Part shown: positions 21,360 to 30,051 of the stretch, piece by piece
Layout: every line of letters begins with the position of its first letter
Numbering within the stretch: the stretch's first letter is position 1
Assembly (NCBI RefSeq): GCF_000975265.2
Contig: NZ_CP083405.1
Coordinates: 1,240,001 to 1,304,000, forward strand
DNA from: Mycobacterium lepromatosis
Lineage (GTDB): Bacteria; Actinomycetota; Actinomycetes; Mycobacteriales; Mycobacteriaceae
Direction of reading: 5' to 3'
Length of the DNA: 64,000 bases
The notes under the pieces: model-generated
Told to the model about the DNA's origin: nothing
Seen by the model: the letters and a program-made list of their open reading frames with translations, nothing else
Database searches by the model: none
Translations under genes and position numbers: made by a program

Positions 21360-22622
21360 CTAATCCTCATTGTCCTTCCAGCTAATGTCGAACTCTATGA
21401 CCATTTCGGTGGGGATGGCTAGGGCAATGGGGGTTAGCCGCTGTGGTGTATCCTCTACTGCCACGCCGGTTACTACTCGTCCGGCGACGTTATGTGACGT
21501 GACTGCGGTCAGCGTTGTCATCGACGTACCTGCCGTTTGGCACAGGAAGAAGTCTGTTCCCGGTTGTATGATGTCGTCGATGACGTAGCCGTAGGCGTTG
21601 ACGAGTGTATGACCGTCGCTGGCGTTGAGCATCAGCGGTATTCGCACCTGGAACGGGCCCACGAGTTCGGATTCTGCGATGGCGTTCGTGTCGATTAGAT
21701 CCGATTCGTCGGTTTCGCGTAGAGCGTGGCTTGTCTCAGCGAGCAAGTAGTTGTAGAGGTATACAACTCGATCGGCGTTGTTGTAATGGCTAGTACCAGT
21801 TAACCAGAAGCCAACGTGATCGATTGTTGGGGCAGTGGCATCGGTGGTGGCGATCAATCGGTAGTAGCGGTAGCCGCGTCCACCGCGGCCGTGACTGCTA
21901 GCCGACAGTGTGCTACCGACGCCAAGTGTTTGTTGGTGACAGCCGATGCCGGCGGGTATAGTCTGTTGTGATCCGGAAACATCTTGCCAAACAACGCCAT
22001 TGGATGATTTTTGCAGCTTCAGGTCGACCGGGGCTCCCGCGGTGACCCATGTTGAATAGCCGCCGAGCTGTGGTTCGCCATCGAATTCGAACGTGATCAC
22101 CGGTCCAGAGCAGCGATGTACCGCTACGGGTACGTTTCGCGGTCGAGTATCAAGAGCCAAGCCGTTGGTCAGATACCAAATCGCGGCCTGGGTTGCTGCA
22201 ATTGCTTCGTGTTCGCTGATATTGGCTGACCCTAGTGGGTAGCCGGCTTTGCGTAACCGTTGGCTCAGGTCGATGGTAGAGCGCATCGGGAAGGAGTGGC
22301 GCAAAATCCAGTCCACCTCGGCTTCGCAGGAGTGCGCGCTCAGGTGCGGCAGTGCAGAGAACGTTCCCACGCGATAACGCAACGGGTATTGCGGTGCGAT
22401 CCCGGTGAAATCAAGAGAGTAAGCATGCAGGTTGGGGTTGAGCCTGATCAGATCAGTGCGTGCACATGTGCCGTCGGCGAATTTAATCGTGTCAACTGTG
22501 TGGGAGTAGGTGCCGCCTTGGTAGCGAGTCATGTGAGTTAGTTCGGTGGTCGGTCTCACTGTGATGCGTCGGCAGGTCACCACCTCGGTCAGGGCGCGAC
22601 TAGGTATGGACAACAAGGTCAT
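21360..22622 (-). CDS. Thioester-domain (TQXA-type) adhesin-like protein, predicted thioester Cys replaced by Ser
   Basis: 420-aa intact frame. Residues about 40-160 resemble the actinobacterial thioester (TQXA) domain: WILRHSFP at 105-112 and AIAATQAAIWYLTNG at 140-154 with Gln145 in the TQ-x-A motif. In family members this Gln forms an internal thioester with a Cys in a YC-x-D motif. Here the matching spot reads AYSLDF with Ser69 (codon TCT). A second region at about 170-280 has GG-YSTWVTAGAPV and a strand-rich pattern, and the remainder is unassigned. No signal peptide, lipobox or LPXTG anchor is visible, although the family is normally surface-exposed. ATG 22622 has GGAAG about 10 nt upstream. 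It is co-directional with the dead cysK1. Function unknown. Confidence 0.72.
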   Translation of the reverse strand: MTLLSIPSRALTEVVTCRRITVRPTTELTHMTRYQGGTYSHTVDTIKFADGTCARTDLIRLNPNLHAYSLDFTGIAPQYPLRYRVGTFSALPHLSAHSCEAEVDWILRHSFPMRSTIDLSQRLRKAGYPLGSANISEHEAIAATQAAIWYLTNGLALDTRPRNVPVAVHRCSGPVITFEFDGEPQLGGYSTWVTAGAPVDLKLQKSSNGVVWQDVSGSQQTIPAGIGCHQQTLGVGSTLSASSHGRGGRGYRYYRLIATTDATAPTIDHVGFWLTGTSHYNNADRVVYLYNYLLAETSHALRETDESDLIDTNAIAESELVGPFQVRIPLMLNASDGHTLVNAYGYVIDDIIQPGTDFFLCQTAGTSMTTLTAVTSHNVAGRVVTGVAVEDTPQRLTPIALAIPTEMVIEFDISWKDNED

Positions 22623-23010
22623 CGGTGGTTGAACTTCCTAAAGGACGAGTTGGGTAGCGCACGTCTCGATGCCGCTGGGCGCTACGGGTATAGCGCCCGC
22701 GTAGGGGAGAACGCGATGATTTGCTGAGAGCGTTAAGAGACGTCAGGCATCAGCAACAGCGACAACAACAGTCCACGGTAAGGCAGCACGTAAGGACAAA
22801 GCGTGGCTGTGTGGACTGATGCATAGGCCCACTATAATGGTGTCGTGTGACTTTAAAACGCGCGTCAGTTGGCGACCCCGCGGTTTAAATCATTTTTTTG
22901 TTCATCCTTAGACTTACTCGCACTCAGCGCGAGCCCAATTTTTGTATAGTTGGGTGATCACGGGGTGTTCAAAGCCAGCTGCTGTATTGAATAAACATGG
23001 AAGGGTTAGG
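22623..23010. promoter_or_regulatory. Divergent control region upstream of the encapsulin
   Basis: 388 bp between divergent intact genes, with no coding relic recognised. A perfect TATAAT lies at 22833-22838 on the plus strand, and AT-rich sequence follows near 22880-22950. No convincing -35 element at 17 bp was found. GAAGGG at about 23000 is the likely ribosome-binding site for ATG 23011. No riboswitch fold was recognised by eye. Confidence 0.3.
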
Positions 23011-23934
23011 ATGACGTCGGCTCAGAATGAGTCTCAGGCACTCGGCGATCTTGCTGCCAGGCAACTATCCGATACGACAAAAACTGTACCACAGCTCTCA
23101 ACCATTACGCCACGTTGGTTGCTGCATTTGCTCAACTGGGTTCCGGTGGAAGCGGGTATCTATCGGGTGAACCGCGTGGTCAACCCTGGGCGGGTCGCAG
23201 TCAAAGCCGAAGCTGGCGCCGGCACCGAGGCGCCGCTGCCGGAGACCTTCGTCGACTACGAGACCAGTCCGCGGGAATACACGCTGCGCACGATTTCGAC
23301 TTTGCTCGATATTCACACCCGGGTGTCGGACCTATACTCCAGCCCACACGACCAGATCACCCAGCAACTGCGGCTGACCATCGAGACGATCAAGGAACGG
23401 CAGGAGTTCGAGCTGGTCAACAGTCCCGAGTTCGGATTGCTCGCGCAGGTGACGCCGGAGCAGACGATCCGGACTCTTGCCGGCGCTCCCACGCCCGACG
23501 ATCTTGACGCACTGATTACCAAGGTCTGGAAGACGCCGAGCTTTTTCCTGACGCATCCGCAGGGCATCGCCGCGTTCGGCCGCGAGGCCACCTACCGTGG
23601 TGTGCCTCCTGTAGTCGTGAGCTTGTTCGGTGCGCAGTTCATCACCTGGCGTGGCATTCCGCTGATCCCGTCGGACAAAGTCCCGGTGCAGGACAGTAAG
23701 ACCAAGTTCGTCTTGGTGCGCACCGGTGAGGAACGTCAGGGCGTGGTTGGGCTGTTCCAACAGGGCCTGGTTGGCGAGCAGGCGCCGGGACTGTCGGTGC
23801 GGTTCACCGGCATCAACCAGTCGGCGATTGCGACCTACTTAGTCACCCTTTACACGTCCTTGGCTGTTCTCACTGACGATGCGCTAGCTGTACTTGACGA
23901 TGTCGCTGTGGATCAGTTCCATGAGTACAAGTGA
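23011..23934 (+). CDS. mmpI: Encapsulin nanocompartment shell protein, family 2A type (35-kDa antigen, major membrane protein I)
   Basis: 307-aa shell protein starting MTSAQNESQALGDLAARQLS. It is the M. leprae 35-kDa antigen, historically called major membrane protein I, although no membrane span is present. It is homologous to the SrpI-type encapsulins with the HK97 phage-capsid fold. A conserved stretch ISTLLDIHTRVSDLYS...D is followed by QLRLTIETIKERQEFELVNS, the long spine-helix region. The later part TPSFFLTHPQGIAAFGREAT and VSLFGAQFITWRGIPLIPSD matches the P- and A-domain region of family 2A. ATG 23011 follows GAAGGG and gives the known size; an upstream in-frame start at 22942 is less likely. 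The 3' end overlaps the desulfurase gene by 14 nt. Intact while neighbours are decayed. Confidence 0.93.
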   Translation: MTSAQNESQALGDLAARQLSDTTKTVPQLSTITPRWLLHLLNWVPVEAGIYRVNRVVNPGRVAVKAEAGAGTEAPLPETFVDYETSPREYTLRTISTLLDIHTRVSDLYSSPHDQITQQLRLTIETIKERQEFELVNSPEFGLLAQVTPEQTIRTLAGAPTPDDLDALITKVWKTPSFFLTHPQGIAAFGREATYRGVPPVVVSLFGAQFITWRGIPLIPSDKVPVQDSKTKFVLVRTGEERQGVVGLFQQGLVGEQAPGLSVRFTGINQSAIATYLVTLYTSLAVLTDDALAVLDDVAVDQFHEYK

Positions 23935-25825
23935 GTATCGGTCGGTGGACACCGAAGGCGAGTGGTTGGTCAGCGCTGCCGAACTTGCTGTGCGGGCCAC
24001 CCAGCTGTATGCGGCCAGCTTCCGACCCGGGTTTGACAACCCGCCGCAGGTGGTGCCTGTTGCCCCACGCGGCGGGGCGCCCGACACGACGACTGTGGCG
24101 TCGGCTGGCCAGGTAGCCACGGGCACTGCTGATCCGTGCCCGGCAGCGGTTCCGCAGATCGATGTCGCTGATGTCTATGTTCCAGCGCCGACGTCACCTG
24201 AACCCGAAGGTTTACCACATGTGGCGCCAGTCGCCTTACATGGCAATGTCCCCGACACCACGGCAGGGCCGGCGGTGGCCAGGACAACCGCGGGTGTGGC
24301 CGATCCCTATCTGCCGCGCGGCGTAGGTGACCTGAGTGGGTTCGCAGTGCCCAGCCACGGCATCGTTCCCACTGTTCCTGGCGTGTTGGCCGGCGGGCCA
24401 CCGACTGCTCCGGTGGCCTCGCGTAATTCGGCGCCCGTTTTGCGGCCCGAGTGGCCGTACTCTGCACCGTCGGTGAGTGATTTGGACTGGTCTGATGCGG
24501 TGCCAGCGGGTGTGCCCGGAGGCGACGAACACAGTTACAACTTTCTGGTCGCAGCCCCCCAAGTGCCTCGGTTGCCTGACGACCACGGGGTGTTCGATGT
24601 CTTCGATATTCAGGCCGTGCGGGCGGACTTTCCGATTCTGCAGGAGACCGTTAACGGAAAGCCGTTGATCTGGTTCGACAATGCCGCGACCACCCAGAAG
24701 CCACACGTGGTCATCGACCGGTTGTCTTACTTCTATGCTCACGAAAATTCCAACATTCACCGGGCGGCGCATGAACTGGCGGCTCGTGCCACCGATGCTT
24801 ACGAGGACGCCCGGGAAACGGCACGGCGTTTCATCGGTGCAGCCAAGACCCAGGAGATCATTTTCGTGCGAGGCACAACTGAAGCGATCAACCTGGTTGC
24901 CTATGCATGGGGCGGTAAGCATTTGCAACCCGGTGACGAAGTCGTGATCACTCATCTCGAACATCACGCCAATATTGTTCCGTGGCAATTGCTTTCGTCA
25001 CAAACTGGGGCGATCCTGAAAGTCGCACCGGTTGACGATGCGGGAAACTTGTTAATGTCGGAATTCGAGGATCTGCTGGGTCCCAGAACGAAGTTGGTGG
25101 CTGCGACTCAGGTGTCGAACGCATTAGGCACGGTGACACCAGGTGAGAAGATCGTTGAGCTGGGCCATCGCTACGGTGCTCGGGTGCTGATCGACGGCGC
25201 ACAGTCGATTCCGCATCTTCCGATCAATGTCTCCGAGCTCGGCGCCGATTTCTTCGTGTTCTCCGGACATAAGATTTACGGCCCCACCGGGATCGGTGTA
25301 CTCTACGGGTGCGAGGATGTGCTTACGGAGATGCCGCCGTGGCAGGGCGGTGGCAGCATGATCGCCGATGTGACGCTGGAACGGTCGCTCTATCAGGGGC
25401 CGCCAAACAAGTTCGAGGCCGGCACCGGCAACATTGCTGACGCCGTCGGGCTGGGGGAGGCGCTGCGTTACGTCGAGCGGGTAGGCGTGGAGCGTATTGT
25501 ATCCTATGAGCACACACTGCTCGACTACGCGACACCCCGGCTGGCCGACATCCCCGGTGTTCGCCTGGTGGGCACCGCAACGGAGAAAGCCAGCGTGCTG
25601 TCGTTCGTGCTGGCCGGGCACGAGCCGCTAGAGGTGGGCAAGGCACTCAATGCCGAAGGGATTGCGGTGCGTGCTGGTCATCATTGCGCACAGCCAATTC
25701 TGCGGCGTCTCGGGTTGGAGGCCACGGTTCGCCCATCGTTCGCCTTTTACAACACATATGAAGAGATCGACGTCTTCATCAACGCGGTGCGTCGGATCGC
25801 AGAGGGCGGTACCAATATCGGCTGA
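23921..25825 (+). CDS. SufS-type cysteine desulfurase with long disordered N-terminal domain (encapsulin cargo)
   Basis: 634 aa. Residues about 1-228 are Pro/Ala/Val-rich, low complexity and probably disordered, with an amphipathic ELAVRATQLYAASF near 21-34 and a repeated motif (QVVPVAPRGGAPDTT at 43-57, HVAPVALHGNVPDTT at 100-114). Residues 229-634 are a group II cysteine desulfurase: VRADFPIL, DNAATTQKP, HHANIVPW, Lys451 of FSGHKIYGPTG (PLP) and catalytic Cys589 in RAGHHCAQP. It removes sulfur from cysteine to form a persulfide. In characterised family 2A systems such an N-terminal extension loads the enzyme into the shell. ATG 23921 overlaps the encapsulin end by 14 nt, implying coupled translation. 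Cargo role is inferred from family and context. Confidence 0.9.
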   Translation: MSTSEYRSVDTEGEWLVSAAELAVRATQLYAASFRPGFDNPPQVVPVAPRGGAPDTTTVASAGQVATGTADPCPAAVPQIDVADVYVPAPTSPEPEGLPHVAPVALHGNVPDTTAGPAVARTTAGVADPYLPRGVGDLSGFAVPSHGIVPTVPGVLAGGPPTAPVASRNSAPVLRPEWPYSAPSVSDLDWSDAVPAGVPGGDEHSYNFLVAAPQVPRLPDDHGVFDVFDIQAVRADFPILQETVNGKPLIWFDNAATTQKPHVVIDRLSYFYAHENSNIHRAAHELAARATDAYEDARETARRFIGAAKTQEIIFVRGTTEAINLVAYAWGGKHLQPGDEVVITHLEHHANIVPWQLLSSQTGAILKVAPVDDAGNLLMSEFEDLLGPRTKLVAATQVSNALGTVTPGEKIVELGHRYGARVLIDGAQSIPHLPINVSELGADFFVFSGHKIYGPTGIGVLYGCEDVLTEMPPWQGGGSMIADVTLERSLYQGPPNKFEAGTGNIADAVGLGEALRYVERVGVERIVSYEHTLLDYATPRLADIPGVRLVGTATEKASVLSFVLAGHEPLEVGKALNAEGIAVRAGHHCAQPILRRLGLEATVRPSFAFYNTYEEIDVFINAVRRIAEGGTNIG

Positions 25826-25929
25826 TCGGTCGTCCTGTAGATGCTGTTGCATCTAGGTTGTTGAGCCTTGGGCCTGACGCGGACTTCGGCGAAACAAACG
25901 GCAGATTCACAGGCTTCGCTAAGCTCACG

Positions 25930-26440
25930 GGGTGCATCGTCAGCTGGTCATGATGTTGTTAAGTTTGTGCCCAAGTCTGGCTGGCACTGGATGCAGTTGG
26001 AAGCCCCAGACACCATCACCACCGCCGCCCGAACATGCAAAGTCTCCGACGGACCGACGACCCAGACGGTGCAGCAGGCCATCGCCTTGGTTCCGATTCC
26101 GACAGCTGGATCGATCTGGGTCGAAATTGGCTGGGGACATACCCGGAATTGCCGTTTGTACTGGGTGCAGACCATCCCTACTATTGCTACTGAATCAATT
26201 CCCCAGCAGTCGTTGTTTTTCGACCACAATATCCTACTAGGTGCACCGACTCGAAACCCGAAGCCCCTACATAAATGTGCTGTCTCCCGGCGGACGATAC
26301 GGTGACGGTTCAGTATCGATGGCAGGTCGGCAGTGAGAGCCGGCCGTGCTGCCCTAGGGATATTGACACAGTGCGATTCCAGATCGGATCCGACGGCAAG
26401 CTGCAAACTCTCGGCACGATCCCGCATCAGTAGTCTTAGT
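25930..26440 (+). pseudogene. lppP: Lipoprotein LppP relic
   Basis: Plus-strand pieces match M. tuberculosis LppP (Rv2330c). A lipobox-like GTGCSWKP lies near 25988. Then come CKVSDGPTTQTVQQAIALVP near 26037-26097, GSIWVEIGWGHTRNCRLYWV, QTIPTIATESIPQQSLFFDH and NILLGAPTRNPKP up to about 26270. After a frame change a short GGRYGDGSVS follows, then CCPRDI..VRFQIGSDGKLQTLG near 26345-26410, the C-terminal end. Frameshifts and stops disrupt the N-terminal signal and the last third. The product would have been a surface lipoprotein of unknown function. The adjacent narK relic preserves the M. tuberculosis order. Confidence 0.85.
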
Positions 26441-26639
26441 GCGCTGCTTTTTTGGCTCAACGGTGGCACCCAGATAGGCGGCGTTTTCGGGAGTTCTACA
26501 AGAGTTTCAGGCTTTCCGGGATGCGCTTCGCACCCTGAATCTGCCCCCTGGGAGGCCGTGGCTGTAAACGCAGTTGGATTAAGGAGGGCGATATGGACCA
26601 GCCGGTGTTGCTGCAAGCCAAGGAGTTACCGTGCAGCCC

Positions 26640-28080
26640 AGATAACAGATCTAGAGCTGTATCGATTGACCAGCAGGACGGTCTAAAGTCGAGCTTCTTC
26701 CGGCTGCGTTTGAGGAGCGCGTGTCGCATCTCGTATTGGGACCCCGAAGATCAAGCGGATTGGGAGGCTGGCAACAAAACCATCGCCTGGCTCAATCTAC
26801 TCTGGTCGATCCTGACCGCCCATCTGGGATATTCAGTGTGGACGCTCTGGCCGGTGATGGAGCTGTTCATGCCCAAGACGTATACGGCTTTTCCGCGGGA
26901 GACAAGTTTCTGCTCGCTACCACCGCCACTCTGGTTAGGGCATGCCTGCGGATGCCGTATTCTTTGGCCACCGCACTTTTCGGTGGCCGCAACTGGGCGA
27001 GATTTTCTCGGTTATGGTGCTGTTGATCCCCACCATTGCCACCGTGGTGCTGTTGGCTCATCTGGGCTTGCCACTGTGGCCTTATTTGGCGTGCGCGGCA
27101 CTGGACCGGCTTGGGCGACAGTAATTTTGCGGCGTCGATGACTAACACCAACACCTTCTACCCACATCGGCTCAAGAGTGTGGCACTCGGGCTCGCTGGT
27201 GGGGCCGGCAATCTTGGGGTGTCGATGATCCAGATGTCCGGGATGCTGGTCATCGACAGCGTCGGCGACCGAAAGCCTTGCATTATGTGTGGACTTTATG
27301 TGGTGCTGTTGATAATCGCCGGGATCGGAGCAATGTTGTTCATGAACGACATTGAGCACCACCGTATCGAGGTGACCTACATCCGGTCGGTACTGTCTGT
27401 CGTGGTTTCCACGCGTGACAGCCGGGTTCTCGCACTGCTCTACCTGGCGAGTTTCGGTTCGTTCATCGGTTTTTCATTCGCATTCGGCCAGGTGCTGGAA
27501 ACCGACATCGTCGTCGGCGGACAAAGTTACGGCTCAGGCTGCGCTGCACGCCGCCGAACGTGCATTCATCGGACCGACGCTGGCTGCAGTGCCCGGGTTT
27601 GGGGTAGCCGACTGGCCGACCGACTCGGAGGGAGTCGCGTCACCTTGGTGGTGATAACTGCCGCCGGGTTGCGGGGTGTACTGGGCATAATCGAGAGTTC
27701 ATGCAGGTGCACGATCAGGGGCGTCATGATGGCCAGCTACTTCACCGGATGCATCACCCTGTTCATCTTGTCTGGGTTGGGCAATGGACCGGTGTACAAG
27801 ATGATCTCGACAATTTTCGAGGCCCGTAGCCGTTCATTGGAGATCAATGACGCCGAGCGTCGCGACTGGTCATGAGTCATTCCAGGGGTCGTCATTGGCT
27901 TTGTCGCGGAGGTCGGCGCACTCGGCGGTGTTGGGATCGACCTAGCGTTGCGCGATTCCTCTTAAACACTAGCGGGGTGAACACGGCGTTTGGATCTTCA
28001 CGTTGTGCTACGCTGCTGCCGGTTTCCGGACCTGGAAGATGTACGTGTGTCCGACCACTGCCAGGCAACTTGCACGGGAA
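26640..28080 (+). pseudogene. narK1: Nitrate/nitrite transporter NarK relic
   Basis: Pieces along a major facilitator protein of the NarK type: WDPEDQADWEAGNKTIAWLN near 26740, AHLGYSVWTLWPVMELFMPK, GLSAGDKFLLATTATL with VRACLRMPYSLATALFGGRN, VMVLLIPTIATVVLLAH, DSNFAASMTNTNTFYPHRLK, GLAGGAGNLGVSMIQMSGML, YVVLLIIAGIGAMLFMND, VLALLYLASFGSFIGFSFAF near 27430-27490 and ISTIFEARSRSLEINDAERR near 27805-27865, ending around VGIDLALRDSS. Several frameshifts and stops. NarK imports nitrate or exports nitrite. Neighbour lppP matches the Rv2329c-Rv2330c order, supporting narK1 rather than another paralog. Confidence 0.88.
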
Positions 28081-28099
28081 AGCGGCCAATGCTTTTGCG

Positions 28100-28700
28100 G
28101 CCAGTATCGGAGCCAGCAGAGCTAAATCGGGGCCGAAGCCTAAACGGGCAAATTCTCTAAGTACGGCATCTTAGTATAACGCAACTGCCTTGGTACCCCG
28201 AAAACTGTTGACCAATGTCTCGGCATAGGACTGCAACGCTCGGCATCAATCGTTGCTCTGCTAGGCGACCGCCTTTGGTGTGCTCGGCTAAGATGCATCG
28301 ATGCCCAATATACCAGCCTTGCCTTCTTCGATTACTGACAATGTATACCAGTCGCACACGATGTCGAACAATTTGCGGGACGCTGGGTCGTTGCATGACT
28401 CGATTTCGGCGAAGAACGTTTCCAATACCACTCGGTCGATGTGCGCGCTTGCCGCGTGCAGCACTTGATCCTGCATGGCGTTGAATGCGTCGAAATCCAA
28501 CATCTCTTTGGATTTGACCTGCCGCAGGTATGCGACCGAAGACAGCTAAAACAGTCTTCGCGCTCTTCGGACATAGTGACTTGGGTGCCGCGGTTGAATA
28601 GGCTGCCCTTCTTCTCGCTGTCTTGGCGGGCGCCCCACCATCCTCTACGAAATTGTTTCGATTGCAGTGCGTTTTATTACCCGTTCACTGGCAGCGTTGG
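28100..28700 (-). pseudogene. Acyl-CoA oxidase C-terminal relic
   Basis: Minus-strand pieces read FDAFNAMQDQVLHAASAHID, RVVLETFFAEIESCNDPASR, KLFDIVCDWYTLSVIEE (28300-28500), then in another frame WYIGHRCILAEHTKGGRLAE and CRDIGQQFSGYQG. This fits the C-terminal helical domain of acyl-CoA oxidases (FN..QDH...AARAHI.RVVLEAF...VCDLYALS.IE...W). The FAD-binding N-terminal part was not found, so this is a fragment with frameshifts. The intact enzyme oxidises acyl-CoA to enoyl-CoA. I do not recall it at this position (between narK1 and the marR-type gene) in M. tuberculosis. Confidence 0.6.
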
Positions 28701-28839
28701 CCGGTGAGCGGCACCTCATTCGACCGGGCTGATACTGCTTGTATCGTCAGCGTAAGTGCGCGTAGCGGCAGTTGCTCTTCGGCGTCGTTGCCTCTTATTT
28801 GCCTGGTTCGCTTGTGGCAGTTGTCAGGTGATGCTCCCG

Positions 28840-29420
28840 AAACCGATAGAGGACAAGCTCAGCTGCAACTCACGCCGAAGGCCATCAAGTATGACTTCGC
28901 CGAACAGTCACCAGCCCGAATAGCGGAAGTCCATAGCAAAGCTTTTGTCGCCACTGAGTCCACCTTGCGCAGATCTACGGTGAAAGCCGATGCTGAGAAG
29001 CCCCACTGCGCCGGGATAAACCAAAAGGTCTGCTGGAAACACCACTTACCTACCACGGCAACCAGGCTCCTGGTGAACAGCAATGATGCTAGGATCACCG
29101 GCTTAAGTAGTGGCACGACCTCCCGAAGCAGGCTCACCAGCGCGGACAAAGTCGGCACGGCGACCGCCGAGATGATGCCTGTGGCGGCAACGTTCGCCCA
29201 GAGTGCGACATCCGGGTTCTGCAGCAGCACAGCGTCGTGCATCGGATTGACGACGATGGCGGTCAAGATAGCGGCGGTGACGTCGAGGATGATCACCTAG
29301 CCTATAAGGTCGGTTGCTGTCGAAAGCCCTACGGTCCGTTCACGGTGGAAAATGTAGTGCTCTAAAACCAAGTTGCGGATGGCCAAGGTGGCGCCCATGA
29401 TCACCGCATCAACGTTGCCG
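28840..29420 (-). pseudogene. ABC-2 type transporter permease relic (Rv1747-like C-terminal domain)
   Basis: The minus-strand open stretch 28859-29296 reads AILTAIVVNPMHDAVLLQNP, DVALWANVAATGIISAVAVP, TLSALVSLLREVVPLLKPVI, TRSLVAVVGKWCFQQTFWFI and PAQWGFSASAFTVDLRKVD. Across a stop just upstream comes MGATLAIRNLVLEHYIFHRE with RTVGLSTATDLIG. This is the membrane part of FHA-ABC exporters of the Rv1747 type (RNLV.E...F.RER.VGLS...; PARWGFAAS..TVDL). The nucleotide-binding and FHA domains are not present nearby. A stop at the junction and missing domains make it a fragment. Confidence 0.6.
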
Positions 29421-29439
29421 CGGAAAGGATCTCGATGAC

Positions 29440-29720
29440 CTCATGCGAATTAGGGCCTTTCGGGTTTGCCCGGTCAAGGTTTGACTTGCCGGTTAAGCAG
29501 TTAGTGTTAAGCGCCGCCAACACGAACGGTAGGACCGGTCAGGAAAACGAAGTAAATGCGGTCTACCCGGACCGCGGTCAGAGTGTGTATACCCTGGGGC
29601 GTGGTACGGATTCGGACGGCCCGGCTATCTCCGGAGTCGATGGTTCGGGTAACTAGACCGGTATCCTCGAGCCATTGCGTTTGCGTGATCATCGTTGGTT
29701 AGCGAACAGCGATCGACAGC
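29440..29720 (-). pseudogene. MarR-family regulator relic
   Basis: The fragment at 29507-29692 reads TQWLEDTGLVTRTIDSGDSR and AVRIRTTPQGIHTLTAVRVD, the wing and following helix of a MarR repressor (LV.RT.DP.DSRAV.I.LT.QG...L..VRAER). The recognition helix and N-terminus are eroded. Position before the ECF transporter matches Rv2327 of M. tuberculosis. Target genes are unknown. Confidence 0.6.
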
Positions 29721-30051
29721 GGCCAGGTCACCGATTGCGGACTTCACCGCGGGTTTTGCTAATGGCTAGCACCTTGGCTTGTGTCGAAGGCAATGATATT
29801 TAGATGCGCTGTGTGGCCAATCGGTTCAGCCGTGTGGCCACCGCTCGTAGGTCCACTCCCAAGCCGTGTTGGGGCTCAATGTCGTGGGTTCGCTGATCTT
29901 GGCGTCACGGGCCAAGGCGGATGGATTCATGCACCCATCGTCGCATAGCTTTGCTATGCGAGACCACACTAGGCGGTGCCATCGCTGGAAAACCCAATTG
30001 GGTCGGTACGCTGCTCCGGACTTAGCACTAGGGCCTGGCACAATTGGTAAA

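Noticed and set aside
22833-22838. TATAAT taken as a firm encapsulin promoter
   Set aside because: No -35 element with standard spacing was found, and it lies about 175 bp from the start codon, so it is only listed as a weak hint within the control region.
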